Below, in pieces: positions 7,920 to 18,100 of a stretch of DNA of 64,000 bases; the first letter of the stretch is position 1; each line of letters begins with the position of its first letter. The stretch spans positions 1 to 64,000 of the forward strand of contig NZ_WMIF01000003.1 in NCBI RefSeq assembly GCF_009711185.1. The letters are read 5' to 3'. Position numbers and translations under genes: made by a program. Source of the stretch: Paracoccus limosus (GTDB taxonomy: Bacteria; Pseudomonadota; Alphaproteobacteria; Rhodobacterales; Rhodobacteraceae). The notes under the pieces are model-generated. The model ran no database searches and was not told where the DNA came from. It saw only the letters and a list, made by a program, of their open reading frames with translations.

Positions 7920-10034
7920 TCAGCCTGTTCGGCAGGCCGGAGGCTGAGAAGCGGCGACTGGCGACGGCCCGCATTCCGGCGCGGGCGTTGCGACCACGGC
8001 CTCATCCCTCCTGACCTGCTCGAGCCACTCTTCTGCCTCTTGGCCGGAGAGTTCGCGGCGGGTGGCGAGGGTTTGGGCCATGTCCTCGAGCAGAGCGCGA
8101 TGCGGGGTAAGAATCCCCAACGCCTCCGCCTCTGCCGTCTCGAGGCGGGCACGCAGGCGGTGGCGGATAGCTTTGTCCTGCAGCCAGTCGGTGGCCTCGC
8201 CGAGCCAGAGCGGGCCCTCGGTGCCGAGGCCGAAGCGGGTCTCGATGGCCAGCGCGACACGGGTCGCCAGCGCCAGATCGGAGTCCTCGGGACCGCCGGC
8301 GCCCGAGGTTATCGTGCCAAAGACCAGCCGCTCGGCGGCGCGCCCGGCCATGAGTTCGGCCAGCAGATCGCTGTGATCGGCGATCAGGCCGGCGCGCGGG
8401 GCGCGGCGGATGCGGGTCTGGCCGCCGGCGCGGTCGAGCGCGATGTGCTGGATCTGGCCATGGCCGAGGGCGGCCGTCACCAGCGCGTGGCCGCATTCGT
8501 GGATGGCGATGCGCTGCGTGATCGCGGGGTCGTCGTCGGCGCCAAAAGCCGCGCGCAGGTCATCGGCCGTCAGCGGGCGCCCGGCGCGGCGGGCCTCTCC
8601 GCGCAGGCCCCGCAGCGCGGCGTCCAGATCGGCCATGCTGTGCCCAACCGCGCGCTGCGCCAGATCGCGGATCTCGGGGTCCGGCAGGTTCAGATGGCGG
8701 CGCAGCACGCCCGCCAGCGTCGCGGCATCGGGCAGCGGCACGGCGAGCGCCAGGTCGAACCGGCCCGGGCGCAGCACCGCCGGATCGATCAGCTCGGCGT
8801 GGTTGCAGGTCGCGACCACGACGACGCCTTCTTCCCGCGCGATGCCGTCCATCAGCGCCAGAAACGCATTGATCACCATGACGCGGTAGTTCTGATGCGG
8901 GCCGCGATCGGTGCGGGTGCCAACGGCGTCGAGCTCATCCAGGATCAGCATGGCGGGGGCGCGGCGGCGGGCCTCGGCAAAACTCGCGCGCATGGCCTTC
9001 AGCATATCGCCCAGATGACCTGCCGCCTGCCATTCGCCAAAGCTGGCCGGGACGGCGGCAAAGCCCGCCGCCCGCGCCATGGCCTGCGCCAGCCAGCTTT
9101 TGCCGGTGCCGGGCGGGCCGTGAAAGAGCACCGTCCGGGTCAGATCATGCCAGCCAAGCGTGCCCGCGCGCCAGAGCTGCAGATCGGCGACCATGGCGCG
9201 GGCGGCACTCAGCGCCGGGCTGTCGCCGCCAATGTCGTCGAGATGCGGCGGGTCATCGGGAGCCCGCTCGCGCGTTGCGCGCAGGGCGGCGAGATTGTGC
9301 GCGACCTCGGCCACCGTGGCGCCGCGCAGGGCGATCAGCAGATCGGCCATGCCCGGGTGAAAGCCGTTCATCGCCATCTGCAACGCGGCGCTGTCGCCGG
9401 GCCTGGCCGGCGGATGGGTGCGCGACAGCAGCGCCTGCAGGACCTGCGCGTCGACGGGGGCGAAGTCGATGACCTGCATGCGGTCCTGCAGCCGCGGCTC
9501 GGGCAGCGCGCCGCCGGCCAGCACGATCAGCAAAGGCGCGGCGCTGTCGAGACCGATCATCAGCAGGCGCGCCAGATCGGCGGGGCGATCGCCGCTGCCA
9601 ATAGGGATCAGGCGCAGGCAGCGCGGCGGCAGGCGCCGGATCGGAAAGCTGTCCTGGGGCTTTTGCTCGCGGATCTGCCAGATCGCGGGCAGAAGGCAGG
9701 GCAGGATGTAGTGCAGCGCGGGCCAGTCTTCGGCGGTGACGCCGCGCAACAGCGTGATGGCGTTGGGCGCGATCGTGGCATTGACGGCGGCCTGGCTGGC
9801 AAAGCTGGCGGCAAGGCGCAGGCCCGTCAGCAGGGTGTGGCTGGTCAGCGCGGGTGGCGTCGGGTCTGGCATGCGGGCCGGGTCGTCGTCGGTGGCATCC
9901 GCGTCAGGGTTTGGCAGGTCCTCGTGATCCTGCAGGCGTTGCAGCAGTTTATGGGCGAGATAGCTCCAGCCGGGTTGGGCGGATTTGGCGGATGTCTTCG
10001 GAGCAGACTGCGGGACGGGTTGATGCTGGGTCAT
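7920..10034 (-). CDS. FtsH-like AAA ATPase with a zinc-peptidase motif
   Basis: A 704-residue protein if the ATG at 10034 is used; it is preceded by GAGGCACC, and an upstream in-frame start would add 13 residues. A central AAA module has Walker A GPPGTGKS at 306-313, Walker B with DELD near 366, and the second region RPGRFD. The C-terminal domain has HECGH at 512-516, the HExxH zinc ligand pair of M41 peptidases, followed by an RAAERLVFG segment like that of FtsH. Unlike FtsH there are no N-terminal membrane segments; instead there is a 300-residue N-terminal region of unknown fold. It is probably a soluble ATP-dependent protease or unfoldase carried by the island. Substrates are unknown. Confidence 0.8.
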   Translation of the reverse strand: MTQHQPVPQSAPKTSAKSAQPGWSYLAHKLLQRLQDHEDLPNPDADATDDDPARMPDPTPPALTSHTLLTGLRLAASFASQAAVNATIAPNAITLLRGVTAEDWPALHYILPCLLPAIWQIREQKPQDSFPIRRLPPRCLRLIPIGSGDRPADLARLLMIGLDSAAPLLIVLAGGALPEPRLQDRMQVIDFAPVDAQVLQALLSRTHPPARPGDSAALQMAMNGFHPGMADLLIALRGATVAEVAHNLAALRATRERAPDDPPHLDDIGGDSPALSAARAMVADLQLWRAGTLGWHDLTRTVLFHGPPGTGKSWLAQAMARAAGFAAVPASFGEWQAAGHLGDMLKAMRASFAEARRRAPAMLILDELDAVGTRTDRGPHQNYRVMVINAFLALMDGIAREEGVVVVATCNHAELIDPAVLRPGRFDLALAVPLPDAATLAGVLRRHLNLPDPEIRDLAQRAVGHSMADLDAALRGLRGEARRAGRPLTADDLRAAFGADDDPAITQRIAIHECGHALVTAALGHGQIQHIALDRAGGQTRIRRAPRAGLIADHSDLLAELMAGRAAERLVFGTITSGAGGPEDSDLALATRVALAIETRFGLGTEGPLWLGEATDWLQDKAIRHRLRARLETAEAEALGILTPHRALLEDMAQTLATRRELSGQEAEEWLEQVRRDEAVVATPAPECGPSPVAASQPPACRTG

Positions 10035-10112
10035 GGGTGGTGCCTCGGCATGGAAGGATGGGCCGCGCCGCAAGGGGCGGCGCGGGGGATGATCTGAAAG
10101 GCGTAAGGGATG

Positions 10113-11042
10113 TCAGACGGGGGTCTGGTCCGCCTCAGCCGCGATGCGGTCGAGTTCGGCCTCGATCACCGGCAGCAGGCCCGGGCGATAGATCTCGCGC
10201 ACCACATTCATCGCGCCTGCGAGTTCGGCGGCGGGCACCACGGCCTCGGGATGGGCGCGGATCAGGCGGCGATGCGCGGCCTGTTCCGCCCTGCAGGCAA
10301 GATGGCCCGACGCCATGGCCAGCACGCGCAGCACCTCGACCTGCGCGTCACGCGGCAGGCCCAGCTGATGGCGGTGGCGCTTGACCGGATGCGCGCTGTA
10401 GCCGAGCTTGAGATATTGTCGGGCGGGACAATCCGTCGTCGCGGGCAGGAAGATGCGGAAGAGATAAAGGAAGCTCGGCTTCGCATTCCAGCCCCGCCCG
10501 CAGCCGGCGCAATCGCATTGGCCCCAGAGCATATTGGCCTGCGCAATCCGCTGCACATGTCCGCAATGATGGCGATAGAGCCGGTAGTTCGGCTGCCCTG
10601 AGGGGCAATGCCCGAGCCGTTCCCAGCCAAAGCGCCGCGCCTCGCTGGCCTCACGCTCTGCGTGGCAGGTCTCGCAGCGCAGCCCGGTCTGGCCCTTGGC
10701 GACGCGGTCGATCAGCTCGAACTGGCGCGTCAGGACATGCCCGCAGGGCGCGCGGAACCGGCCATAGCCGCGCCGGTCCGGATCCGGGCCGAGGAAGCTG
10801 ACGCCCGCCGCTACGGCGACCGCACTGCGCCGCGCCGCCAAGCAATGCGGGCACAGCGGCTGGTGCCGCATCAGCGTGAACAGTTTGGTGGTGAAGGCGC
10901 CGCTGCAGTGTCGGCAGCGCAGCTGCAGATGAAAGCGGTCGTGGATGCGGGCGATGAGGTCAAAGCCCTTGGCCGCCGCCACGGCGCGCCAATGCGCATG
11001 GACCGGGCCGGGGAAAGCGGGTGTGTGGTTGAGCGTGGGCAT
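10113..11042 (-). CDS. zinc-finger protein with a GIY-YIG-like C-terminal domain
   Basis: A 309-residue product from the ATG at 11042, which has a good GGAGG eight bases upstream; the longer frame lacks such a site. The first 200 residues hold four CxxC/CxH-type clusters (CRHC, CPHC, CGH with CETC, HHCGH with CDCAGC), probably binding several zinc ions. The C-terminal part reads SFLYLFRIF, then YLKLGYS with an Arg after it, then RAEQAAHRRL, the order of strands and residues of a divergent GIY-YIG nuclease. It lies 78 bases after the FtsH-like gene on the same strand. A nucleic-acid nuclease or repair role is inferred from the fold only. Confidence 0.65.
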   Translation of the reverse strand: MPTLNHTPAFPGPVHAHWRAVAAAKGFDLIARIHDRFHLQLRCRHCSGAFTTKLFTLMRHQPLCPHCLAARRSAVAVAAGVSFLGPDPDRRGYGRFRAPCGHVLTRQFELIDRVAKGQTGLRCETCHAEREASEARRFGWERLGHCPSGQPNYRLYRHHCGHVQRIAQANMLWGQCDCAGCGRGWNAKPSFLYLFRIFLPATTDCPARQYLKLGYSAHPVKRHRHQLGLPRDAQVEVLRVLAMASGHLACRAEQAAHRRLIRAHPEAVVPAAELAGAMNVVREIYRPGLLPVIEAELDRIAAEADQTPV

Positions 11043-11258
11043 GAAGGATCCTCCCGTGCAGCGGGATGCGTGGGCGCGCGGGGCTGCGGCGAGGCGCAGC
11101 CCGGGGCGGGAAACCTGGGAAGGGTTTGCGTGCTGAAGGGCTTGCGACGGTGCGACATGGCTGGGGTGGGAAAGCCCGTGCCGTCGTCCGCTGACCATAA
11201 CCAGATGGACTGAGCCTTGGTTCGGACCGCGCGGATTCAGGCTGCCGAAGGTCGGACG

Positions 11259-11846
11259 CTACGCGCCGGGCGCAGCCTGCATCGCTTGCGGATACGTGTC
11301 GGAAGCCTCAGTGAAACCGGTCTCGGCGACCGGAACATCCTCAGGCATCATCTCGACGCACTCGCCCTCGATCACCACCGCGTGGTCGGGCAAGGCGGCC
11401 AGCTGGGCCAGCGCGCGCCGCGCCTCGGCCAGCATCAGGTTCACCCGCCGCGCCAGCGGATGCCGTCCCGGGCAGCGCAGCAGCGCCCCGGATGTCGCGA
11501 TACGCGCATAAAGCTGCGCAAATTCCGCGTCCTCCTCGCTGAGGCTAAGTGCACGGGTGATGCGTGCAATCCGCAACAACGGCCGGTCCTCCAGCCGTTC
11601 GGCGGGCGTGTCGCAGAGCGCATCCAGCGCCGCCCCGACCGCCGCCCGCGCGGCCTCGGCATCGCGCAGCCAGTGATCGCAGGCCGGATCCCAGCTGCCG
11701 GAATGCTCCAGATCCCGCTCGGCCTCGATCCACGCCCCCAGCGCCCGCTGCATCACGCCAAAGCGCCGCGTCACCGATGTATGCGTGAAACCGGGAGCAA
11801 AGGCTTCCAGAACGCCAGCAGAATGAATAGATTGGTAAACAGTCAT
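11259..11846 (-). CDS. hypothetical protein of a recurrent 195-residue family
   Basis: A 195-residue helical protein with GGAGAT eight bases before the ATG. It has segments such as LGAWIEAERDLEHSGSWDPACDHWLRDA and HPLARRVNLMLAEARRALAQL. Degraded copies occur at 950-1032 and 38330-38527, both on the minus strand and near element ends. The family is unknown to me. It is separated by a palindrome-rich stretch from the divergent small regulator at 11976. Confidence 0.6.
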   Translation of the reverse strand: MTVYQSIHSAGVLEAFAPGFTHTSVTRRFGVMQRALGAWIEAERDLEHSGSWDPACDHWLRDAEAARAAVGAALDALCDTPAERLEDRPLLRIARITRALSLSEEDAEFAQLYARIATSGALLRCPGRHPLARRVNLMLAEARRALAQLAALPDHAVVIEGECVEMMPEDVPVAETGFTEASDTYPQAMQAAPGA

Positions 11847-11912
11847 GGTCGATCTCCAACAAGGTTGACCTGATTAGGGCCGGGGGGAGGTTGCAGCCTC
11901 TCCCTAGCCTGA

Positions 11913-11932
11913 TATAAGATATATATCTTATA
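11913..11932. promoter_or_regulatory. perfect 20-bp palindrome, candidate operator
   Basis: TATAAGATATATATCTTATA is a perfect dyad in an AT-rich gap between the divergent genes at 11846 and 11976. A second dyad, CGTATA with TATACG, lies at about 11948-11969 just before the small gene. Paired dyads ahead of a small ribbon-helix-helix-like gene suggest autoregulation. Confidence 0.55.
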
Positions 11933-11975
11933 AGCGTGATTGTCAACGTATAGTCTATGCATTATACGACGATTT

Positions 11976-12143
11976 ATGTCCAAACCATCTGTATACCCTG
12001 TAAAGAAGCTGATCGGCCTCAGCGAAGAGCAAGCTCAGAGGATTGCCGACTTTCGTTTCGAGAAGCGAATTGGATCTGAAAGCGAGGCAATCCGACAGTT
12101 GATTGAACTCGGCCTTGAGGCTTCGGGGAAATCTGACAACTGA
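11976..12143 (+). CDS. small ribbon-helix-helix-like regulator
   Basis: A 55-residue protein: a short strand VYPVKKLIGL, then a helix EEQAQRIADFRFEKR, then SESEAIRQLIELGLEA. This strand-helix-helix layout, with a GSESEAIRQLI second helix, is that of Arc/CopG-type repressors. Upstream in-frame TTG would give 67 residues, but the ATG at 11976 fits the domain better. The palindromes just upstream are its likely operators. Confidence 0.6.
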   Translation: MSKPSVYPVKKLIGLSEEQAQRIADFRFEKRIGSESEAIRQLIELGLEASGKSDN

Positions 12144-12210
12144 GCGCGCCAGAGCGCTCTCGTGCGATGGCTGGAGTAGGCCGCGAGTAAGTAGTCCGGC
12201 CGCCCCGGCA

Positions 12211-12858
12211 TCACTCCACCTCGATCAGGTCTTCATCCTCCAGCGGGCGCTGCAGGTGGCGGGCTTCGGACCAGTCGGCGGTCAGCCAGGTGTCGATCTC
12301 GGCCGCCGAGGTCAGGATCACCGGCATGGCCTTGGGATGGATCCGCCCGACCACGCTGTTGGGCCCACAGGTCAGGAAGGCAAAGAGCTGGTGATCGCCG
12401 GCCCGGGGCGTCTTTGCTGAGCCCCGGGTGCCCTGCCAGCCCGTCCAGATCCCGGCAAAGAAGAACAGCGGCCGCGTCCGGTCCAGCGCGAACCAGTGCA
12501 AGGGCTTGCGCCCGGTCACCGGATCGGGCCGCTGGCCGTATTCCGAGAAGGCCGTCGCCGGCACCACGCAGCGATGCGCGACCCCCAGCCAGCGCCGCCA
12601 ATGCGGGCTGGCGGTGTTGCGGATGTTCGTCACGCCGCTGTCCGGCGCATCCGGCGCCTTCAGGAATTGCGGTGGCGTCGGCATCCCCCAGGTGAGCCGC
12701 GCCAGCTCGCGACCGCTGCCGGTGTTGCGCAGCACCGGCGCCGGGCGGTCGGGATAGACATCGAGCGAGGGCTCAAGATTGCCGACACTGTCGGACATGG
12801 CCCCGGCAATATCCCGGATCGCCTGCTGGTTCGTGGTCAGATTATACAGGTTGCACAT
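12211..12858 (-). CDS. SOS response-associated peptidase family (SRAP/HMCES/YedK-like) protein
   Basis: A 215-residue SRAP protein. The ATG at 12858 follows GGAGG and places Cys2 at the mature N-terminus (MCNLYN), the residue that cross-links to abasic sites after Met removal. The conserved CVVPATAFSEYG block with the catalytic Glu and a GRIHPKAMPVIL block with the His are present. SRAP proteins form a covalent link with abasic sites in single-stranded DNA and shield them. The gene is divergent from imuA across a shared LexA box (12955-12969), so it should be SOS-induced with the mutasome. Confidence 0.9.
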   Translation of the reverse strand: MCNLYNLTTNQQAIRDIAGAMSDSVGNLEPSLDVYPDRPAPVLRNTGSGRELARLTWGMPTPPQFLKAPDAPDSGVTNIRNTASPHWRRWLGVAHRCVVPATAFSEYGQRPDPVTGRKPLHWFALDRTRPLFFFAGIWTGWQGTRGSAKTPRAGDHQLFAFLTCGPNSVVGRIHPKAMPVILTSAAEIDTWLTADWSEARHLQRPLEDEDLIEVE

Positions 12859-12954
12859 CGACTTGCCTCCTCCGACCACGGCATTCCTGTCGATATGGGC
12901 CCGGATGGCGCGGATCACAAATCCCCGGCGGCGATTGACTCACGGCTTAAACCG

Positions 12955-12969
12955 GAACAAATGAGGAAC
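12955..12969. promoter_or_regulatory. LexA box (GTTC-N7-GTTC)
   Basis: GAAC, seven bases, GAAC on the plus strand, i.e. GTTC-N7-GTTC on the minus strand. This is the direct-repeat LexA site of alphaproteobacteria. It lies 42 bases before imuA and 96 bases before the SRAP start and can serve both. Confidence 0.85.
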
Positions 12970-13011
12970 ATACTGCCTTGAGTCCCATCCCTACAGGAGC
13001 CCGACACTGCC

Positions 13012-13767
13012 ATGTCCGCGCCTCGTTCCGATCCGGCTCTCGTGGCGCTGCGGCAGCGGATCGCGGCGATCGAGGGCGATCACGGCCCGCCTTTGGCGGA
13101 GCTGCCCTTCGGCCTGGCCGAACTTGACCGCCGCCTGCCCAAAGGCGGGCTGGCGCTTGGCTGCCTGCACGAGGTGGCGGGCGGCGGCAACGGCGCCACC
13201 GATGGCGCGGCGGCGGCCTGCTTTGCCGCCGGGATCGCCGCGCGCCTGCCGGGACAGGTGCTCTGGTGCGTGACGCAGGCCGATCTGTTCGCGCCGGGGC
13301 TGGAACAGGCGGGCCTGCCGTCGGGCCGGGTGATCCATGTCGAGGCGGGCGACGACACCTCGGTGCTGGCCTGCATGGAGGAGGGGCTGCGCCATGGCAG
13401 TCTGGCCGCCGTGGTCGCGGATGTGGCGCGGCTGTCGATGACCGCCTCGCGAAGGCTGCATCTGGCGGCCAAGACCTCGGGCACCACCGGCATCGCCCTG
13501 CGCCGCTGGCGCAGGCAGGCGGACGCCAGCGATTTTGGCCAGCCGACGGCGGCGATGACGCGCTGGCGCATATCAGAGCTGCCGTCCTCGCCCTTGCCGG
13601 TGCCGGGGGTGGGCCGGGCGCGCTGGCTGGTGGAGCTGCTCCGCGCCCGCGCCGGGGAGTCATTCGATCTGGAACTGGAGGCATGCGATGGCACGGGTCA
13701 TCTCGGTCTTCCTGCCGATGTGGCCGGTGGACCGGCTGCGGCGGCAGGACGGCACGCCTTCGGATAG
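13012..13767 (+). CDS. imuA: ImuA, RecA-like mutasome protein
   Basis: A 251-residue RecA/SulA-like protein, first gene of imuA-imuB-dnaE2. It has LRQRIAAIEG at the start, a GGLALGCLHEVAG strand-loop where a Walker A would be, and a VLWCVTQADLFAPGLEQAGL strand-helix typical of ImuA. The family lacks clear ATPase function and acts with ImuB and DnaE2 in error-prone translesion synthesis. The LexA box upstream predicts SOS control. Its 3' end overlaps imuB by 80 bases. Confidence 0.9.
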   Translation: MSAPRSDPALVALRQRIAAIEGDHGPPLAELPFGLAELDRRLPKGGLALGCLHEVAGGGNGATDGAAAACFAAGIAARLPGQVLWCVTQADLFAPGLEQAGLPSGRVIHVEAGDDTSVLACMEEGLRHGSLAAVVADVARLSMTASRRLHLAAKTSGTTGIALRRWRRQADASDFGQPTAAMTRWRISELPSSPLPVPGVGRARWLVELLRARAGESFDLELEACDGTGHLGLPADVAGGPAAAAGRHAFG

Positions 13768-15169
13768 GCCGCCAGAAAGGCCATTGGTGCTGGCGGGCCG
13801 CATCGGCAATCGCCGGCTGCTGACGGCGGTGGATGCGCTGGCGGCAGGGCTTGGCCTCAAACCCGGCATGCCGGTCAGCAAGGCGCAGGCGCTGGTGCCG
13901 GATCTGCGGATCGAGCCTGCGAATGTGGCCGAGGATCTGGCGAGCCTCGAGCGGCTGGCCTTCTGGATCCTGCAGCGCATCGCGCCCATCGTCGCGGTCG
14001 ACCCGCCCGACGGCATCGTCATCGACGTGGCCGGCGCCGCGCATCTGCATGGCGGCGAGGATGCGCTGCTGGATGCGCTGACCGGGCGGCTTGCGCTGTC
14101 GGGGGTGACGGCGCGGGCGGCGGTGGCGGACACATGGGGCGCGGCACATGCCCTGGCGCGGTTCGGTGGCGATCTGGCCGACATGCCGCCCGAGGCGCTG
14201 CGCCTGCCCGCAGCCACCGTGGCCGGGCTGCGCGACATGGGCTTTGGCCGTATCGGCGATCTGATGGCGCAGCCGCGCGCGCCGCTGACCCGCCGCTTTG
14301 GCCCCGAGCTGATGCGCCGCATCGACCAGATGTTCGGCGATGCGCCGGAACCGATCGATGCCCTGCGGCCGGCAGATCTGATCGAGACCCGCCGCGCCTT
14401 TGCCGAACCCATCGCCGCGCCCGAGACCATCGCGCGCTATATCGGCAAGCTGGTGGCGGCACTTTGCGCTCAGCTGGAAACGCAGGGCCTTGGCGCCCGC
14501 AGGCTGGACCTGATCTGCCACCGCACCGACCGCGAGATGCAGACCGTCCGCGTGGGCCTTGCCGTGGCGCAACGCGATCCGGCCCGGCTGACCCGGCTGC
14601 TCTGCGACAAGATCCCCGGCATCGCCCCGGGCTTTGGCATCGAGATCATGACGCTGGCCGCGACCATCACCGAGCCACTGGCGGCGCGCCAGACCAGCAC
14701 GCTTGCGCCCGAGGCGCCGGATCTGTCCGGTCTGATCGACATTCTGGCCAATCGCGTCGGCGCGCAGGCGATCTACCGCATGGCGCCCGTCGACAGCGAT
14801 GTGCCGGAACGCTCCATCCGGCGCATTCCGGCACTGGCCGAGGATGCGGGCGCCGGCTGGCCGCATCACTGGCCGCGCCCGTCGCGCCTGCTGCCGCGCC
14901 CCGAACCCATCGACACCATGGCGCTGCTGCCCGACCAGCCGCCGGTCTGGATCGCCTGGCGCGGCGTGCGCCGCCGCATCGCCCGCGCCGATGGCCCGGA
15001 ACGCATCTTCGGTGAATGGTGGACCCGCGAGGCCGAGCGCATCGCCGTGCGCGATTACTTCCGCGTCGAGGATGATGCGGGCGAACGGCTGTGGATCTTT
15101 CGCGCGGGCGACGGCGAGGATGCCGCCACCGGCTCGCATCGCTGGTTCCTGCACGGGGTCTTCGGATGA
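13688..15169 (+). CDS. imuB: ImuB, catalytically inactive Y-family polymerase homologue
   Basis: A 493-residue DinB/UmuC-like protein. The N-terminus [17 protein letters not shown] lacks the Asp-rich DMDxF motif of active Y-family enzymes, as expected for ImuB. The palm-like [20 protein letters not shown] block and the helix-hairpin-helix [12 protein letters not shown] are seen. ImuB is a hub that binds the beta clamp, ImuA and DnaE2. Its stop overlaps the dnaE2 start as ATGA. Confidence 0.9.
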   Translation: MARVISVFLPMWPVDRLRRQDGTPSDRPPERPLVLAGRIGNRRLLTAVDALAAGLGLKPGMPVSKAQALVPDLRIEPANVAEDLASLERLAFWILQRIAPIVAVDPPDGIVIDVAGAAHLHGGEDALLDALTGRLALSGVTARAAVADTWGAAHALARFGGDLADMPPEALRLPAATVAGLRDMGFGRIGDLMAQPRAPLTRRFGPELMRRIDQMFGDAPEPIDALRPADLIETRRAFAEPIAAPETIARYIGKLVAALCAQLETQGLGARRLDLICHRTDREMQTVRVGLAVAQRDPARLTRLLCDKIPGIAPGFGIEIMTLAATITEPLAARQTSTLAPEAPDLSGLIDILANRVGAQAIYRMAPVDSDVPERSIRRIPALAEDAGAGWPHHWPRPSRLLPRPEPIDTMALLPDQPPVWIAWRGVRRRIARADGPERIFGEWWTREAERIAVRDYFRVEDDAGERLWIFRAGDGEDAATGSHRWFLHGVFG

Positions 15170-18100
15170 GATATGCCGAGCTGCAGGTCACCTCGGATTT
15201 TTCCTTCCTGCGCGGCGCCTCGGACGCCGAGCACCTGTTTGCCACGGCAGCCGCCCTGGGCATCGAGGCGCTTGGCGTGGTGGACCGCAACTCCGTCGCG
15301 GGGATCGTCCGCGCATGGCTGGCGGCCAAGGCGACGGGGGTGCGGCTGGTCGCGGGCTGCCGGCTGGATCTGGCCTGTGGCATGTCGGTGCTGGTCTATC
15401 CGACCGACAAACCGGCCTGGTCGCGTCTCTGCCGCCTGCTGACGCTTGGCAAATCGCGGGCGGGCAAGGCGGCCTGTCATCTGCACTGGTCAGATCTGGC
15501 CGAGCATGCCGAGGGGCTGATCGCCATCCTGATCCCCGATCAGGCCGATGACGCTTGCGCCCTGCACCTGCGCCGGCTGCGCGACGTGTTTGGCGACCGT
15601 GCCTATCTGGCGCTGACGCTGCGCCGGCGCCCGAACGACCAGCTGCGCCTGCATGATCTGGCGACGCTGGCCGCCCGCGCCCGCGTGCCCACGGTTGTCA
15701 CCAATGACGTCCTGTTCCACATCCCCGCGCGCCGCATCCTGCAGGATGTGGTCACCGCCATCCGCCACAATTGCACCGTCGAGGCGCTTGGCCATCGCCG
15801 CGAACGTCACGCCGACCGTTACCTGAAGCCCCCCGAAGAAATGGCCCGGCTCTTCGCGCGCTATCCCGAGGCCTTGGCCCGGAGCATCGAGATCATGCAG
15901 CGCTGCAGCTTCGATCTTGGCCAGTTGCGATATCAATATCCCGAGGAGCGCGACGATCCCGCGCTGACCGCGCAGGACACGCTGGCGCGGCTGACCTGGG
16001 CCGGCGCGGCGACGCGTTACTCCGAAGGTATCCCGCCCGAGGTGACAAAGGCGCTGCACCATGAGCTGACCCTGATCGGTCGGCTGCATTATGCGCCCTA
16101 TTTCCTGACTGTGCACAGCATCGTTCGCTATGCCCGGTCGCAGAACATCCTGTGCCAAGGGCGCGGCTCGGCGGCCAACTCGGCGGTCTGCTATGTTCTG
16201 GGCATCACCGCCATCGATCCGGGCCGCAATGACCTGCTGTTTGAACGCTTCGTCAGCGAGGAACGCCGCGAGCCGCCCGATATCGACGTCGATTTTGAAC
16301 ACCAGCGCCGCGAAGAGGTGATCCAGTGGATTTACCGGACCTATGGCCGCGACCATGCCGCACTGACCGCGACCGTCATCCGCTACCGCGCCAAGGGGGC
16401 GCTGCGCGATGTCGGCAAGGCCATGGGCCTGCCCGAGGATCTGATCTCGGCGCTTTCCTCGCTGATCTGGGCCTGGTCCGACGAGGGCGTCACCGATGCA
16501 CAACTGGCCGAGCTGAACCTGAACCCCGCCGACCGTCGTCTGCGCCTGACGCTTGATCTGGCCCGGCAGCTGATGGGCGCGCCGCGGCATCTGTCGCAAC
16601 ATCCGGGCGGCTTTGTGCTGACCCATGACCGGCTGGATGATCTGGTGCCGATCGAGCCCGCCGCGATGCAGGATCGCCAGATCATCGAGTGGGACAAGGA
16701 TGACATCGACGCGCTGAAGTTCATGAAGGTCGACATTCTGGCGCTTGGCATGCTGACCTGCATGGCCAAGGGGCTGGCGCTGGTGGCGGCGCACAAGGGC
16801 GCGCAATATGATCTCGCCAGCATCCCGGCCGAGGATCCGCGCACCTATGCGATGATCCGCCGGGCCGATACGCTGGGCACCTTCCAGATCGAGAGCCGGG
16901 CGCAGATGGCGATGCTGCCGCGCCTGAAGCCCCGGACCTATTACGATCTGGTCATTCAGGTCGCCATCGTGCGCCCCGGCCCGATCCAGGGTGACATGGT
17001 GCATCCCTATCTGCGTCGCCGCGCCGGGCTGGAGCCCGTGGAATATCCAAGGCCAGAGCTGCAAAAGGTGCTGGGCAAGACGCTGGGCGTGCCGCTGTTC
17101 CAGGAGCAGGCCATGCGTGTCGCCATCGAATGCGCGGGCTTCACCCCGGGCGAGGCGGACATGCTCAGGAAATCCATGGCCACCTTCAAGTTCACCGGCG
17201 GCGTCAGCGCCTTTCGCGACAAGCTGATCGACGGCATGGAAGCGCGCGGATATCCGCGCGACTTCGCCGAGCGGACGTTCCGGCAGCTCGAAGGCTTTGG
17301 CTCATATGGCTTCCCCGAAAGCCATGCCGCCAGCTTTGCGCTGGTCGCCTATGCCTCGGCCTGGCTCAAGTGCTGGCACCCGGATGCGTTTTGCGCGGCG
17401 CTGTTGAACAGCCAACCGATGGGCTTTTACGCCCCGGCCCAGATCGTGCGCGATGCCCAGGCGCATGGCGTCGAGGTGCGCGCGGTCTGCGTGAACGCCT
17501 CGGAGTGGGACTGCACGCTGGAGCCGACGGACGGGCGTTTCGCCGTGCGGCTGGGCCTGCGCAGGATCAAGGGGCTGGCCGAGGTCCATGCCCAAGCCAT
17601 CGCCCGCGCCGCGCCCTTTGCCTCGGTCGAGGATCTCTGGCGCCGCGCCGAGGTGCCAAAACCCGCCCTGATCCGCATCGCCGAGGCGGACGGGTTCCAC
17701 GCCTTCGGCCTGTCACGGCGGCAGGCGGTCTGGGCGGTCAAGGGCCTGCCCGACAGCGACCTGCCGCTCTTCGCGGCGATTGAGGGCAACGAGCCCGCCG
17801 TTCCGCTGCGCCCGATGACCGCAGGCCGCGAGGTGGTCGAGGATTACAGCCGCACCGGCCTCTCGCTGCGCCGCCATCCGGTGGCCTTCCTGCGCGAGGA
17901 TCTGGCGCGGCGCCACATCCTGACCTGCGCTGACGCCATGGCGCTGCCGAACCGCCGCTGGGCCGAACTCGCGGGCCTGGTGCTGGTGCGCCAGCGCCCG
18001 GGCTCGGCCAAGGGCACCATGTTCATCACGCTCGAGGACGAAACCGGCATCGCCAATCTCGTCGTCTGGCCCAGGGTCTTCGAGGCCAATCGCCGCATCA

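Noticed and set aside
8040..10097. 685-residue frame antisense to the FtsH-like gene
   Set aside because: Low-complexity Arg/Gly/Ala-rich mirror of a gene with clear AAA and HExxH motifs.
12947..15154. 735-residue minus-strand frame over imuA-imuB
   Set aside because: Mirror frame of two well-supported genes; no domain.
15490..17064. 524-residue minus-strand frame inside dnaE2
   Set aside because: Mirror of the polymerase core.
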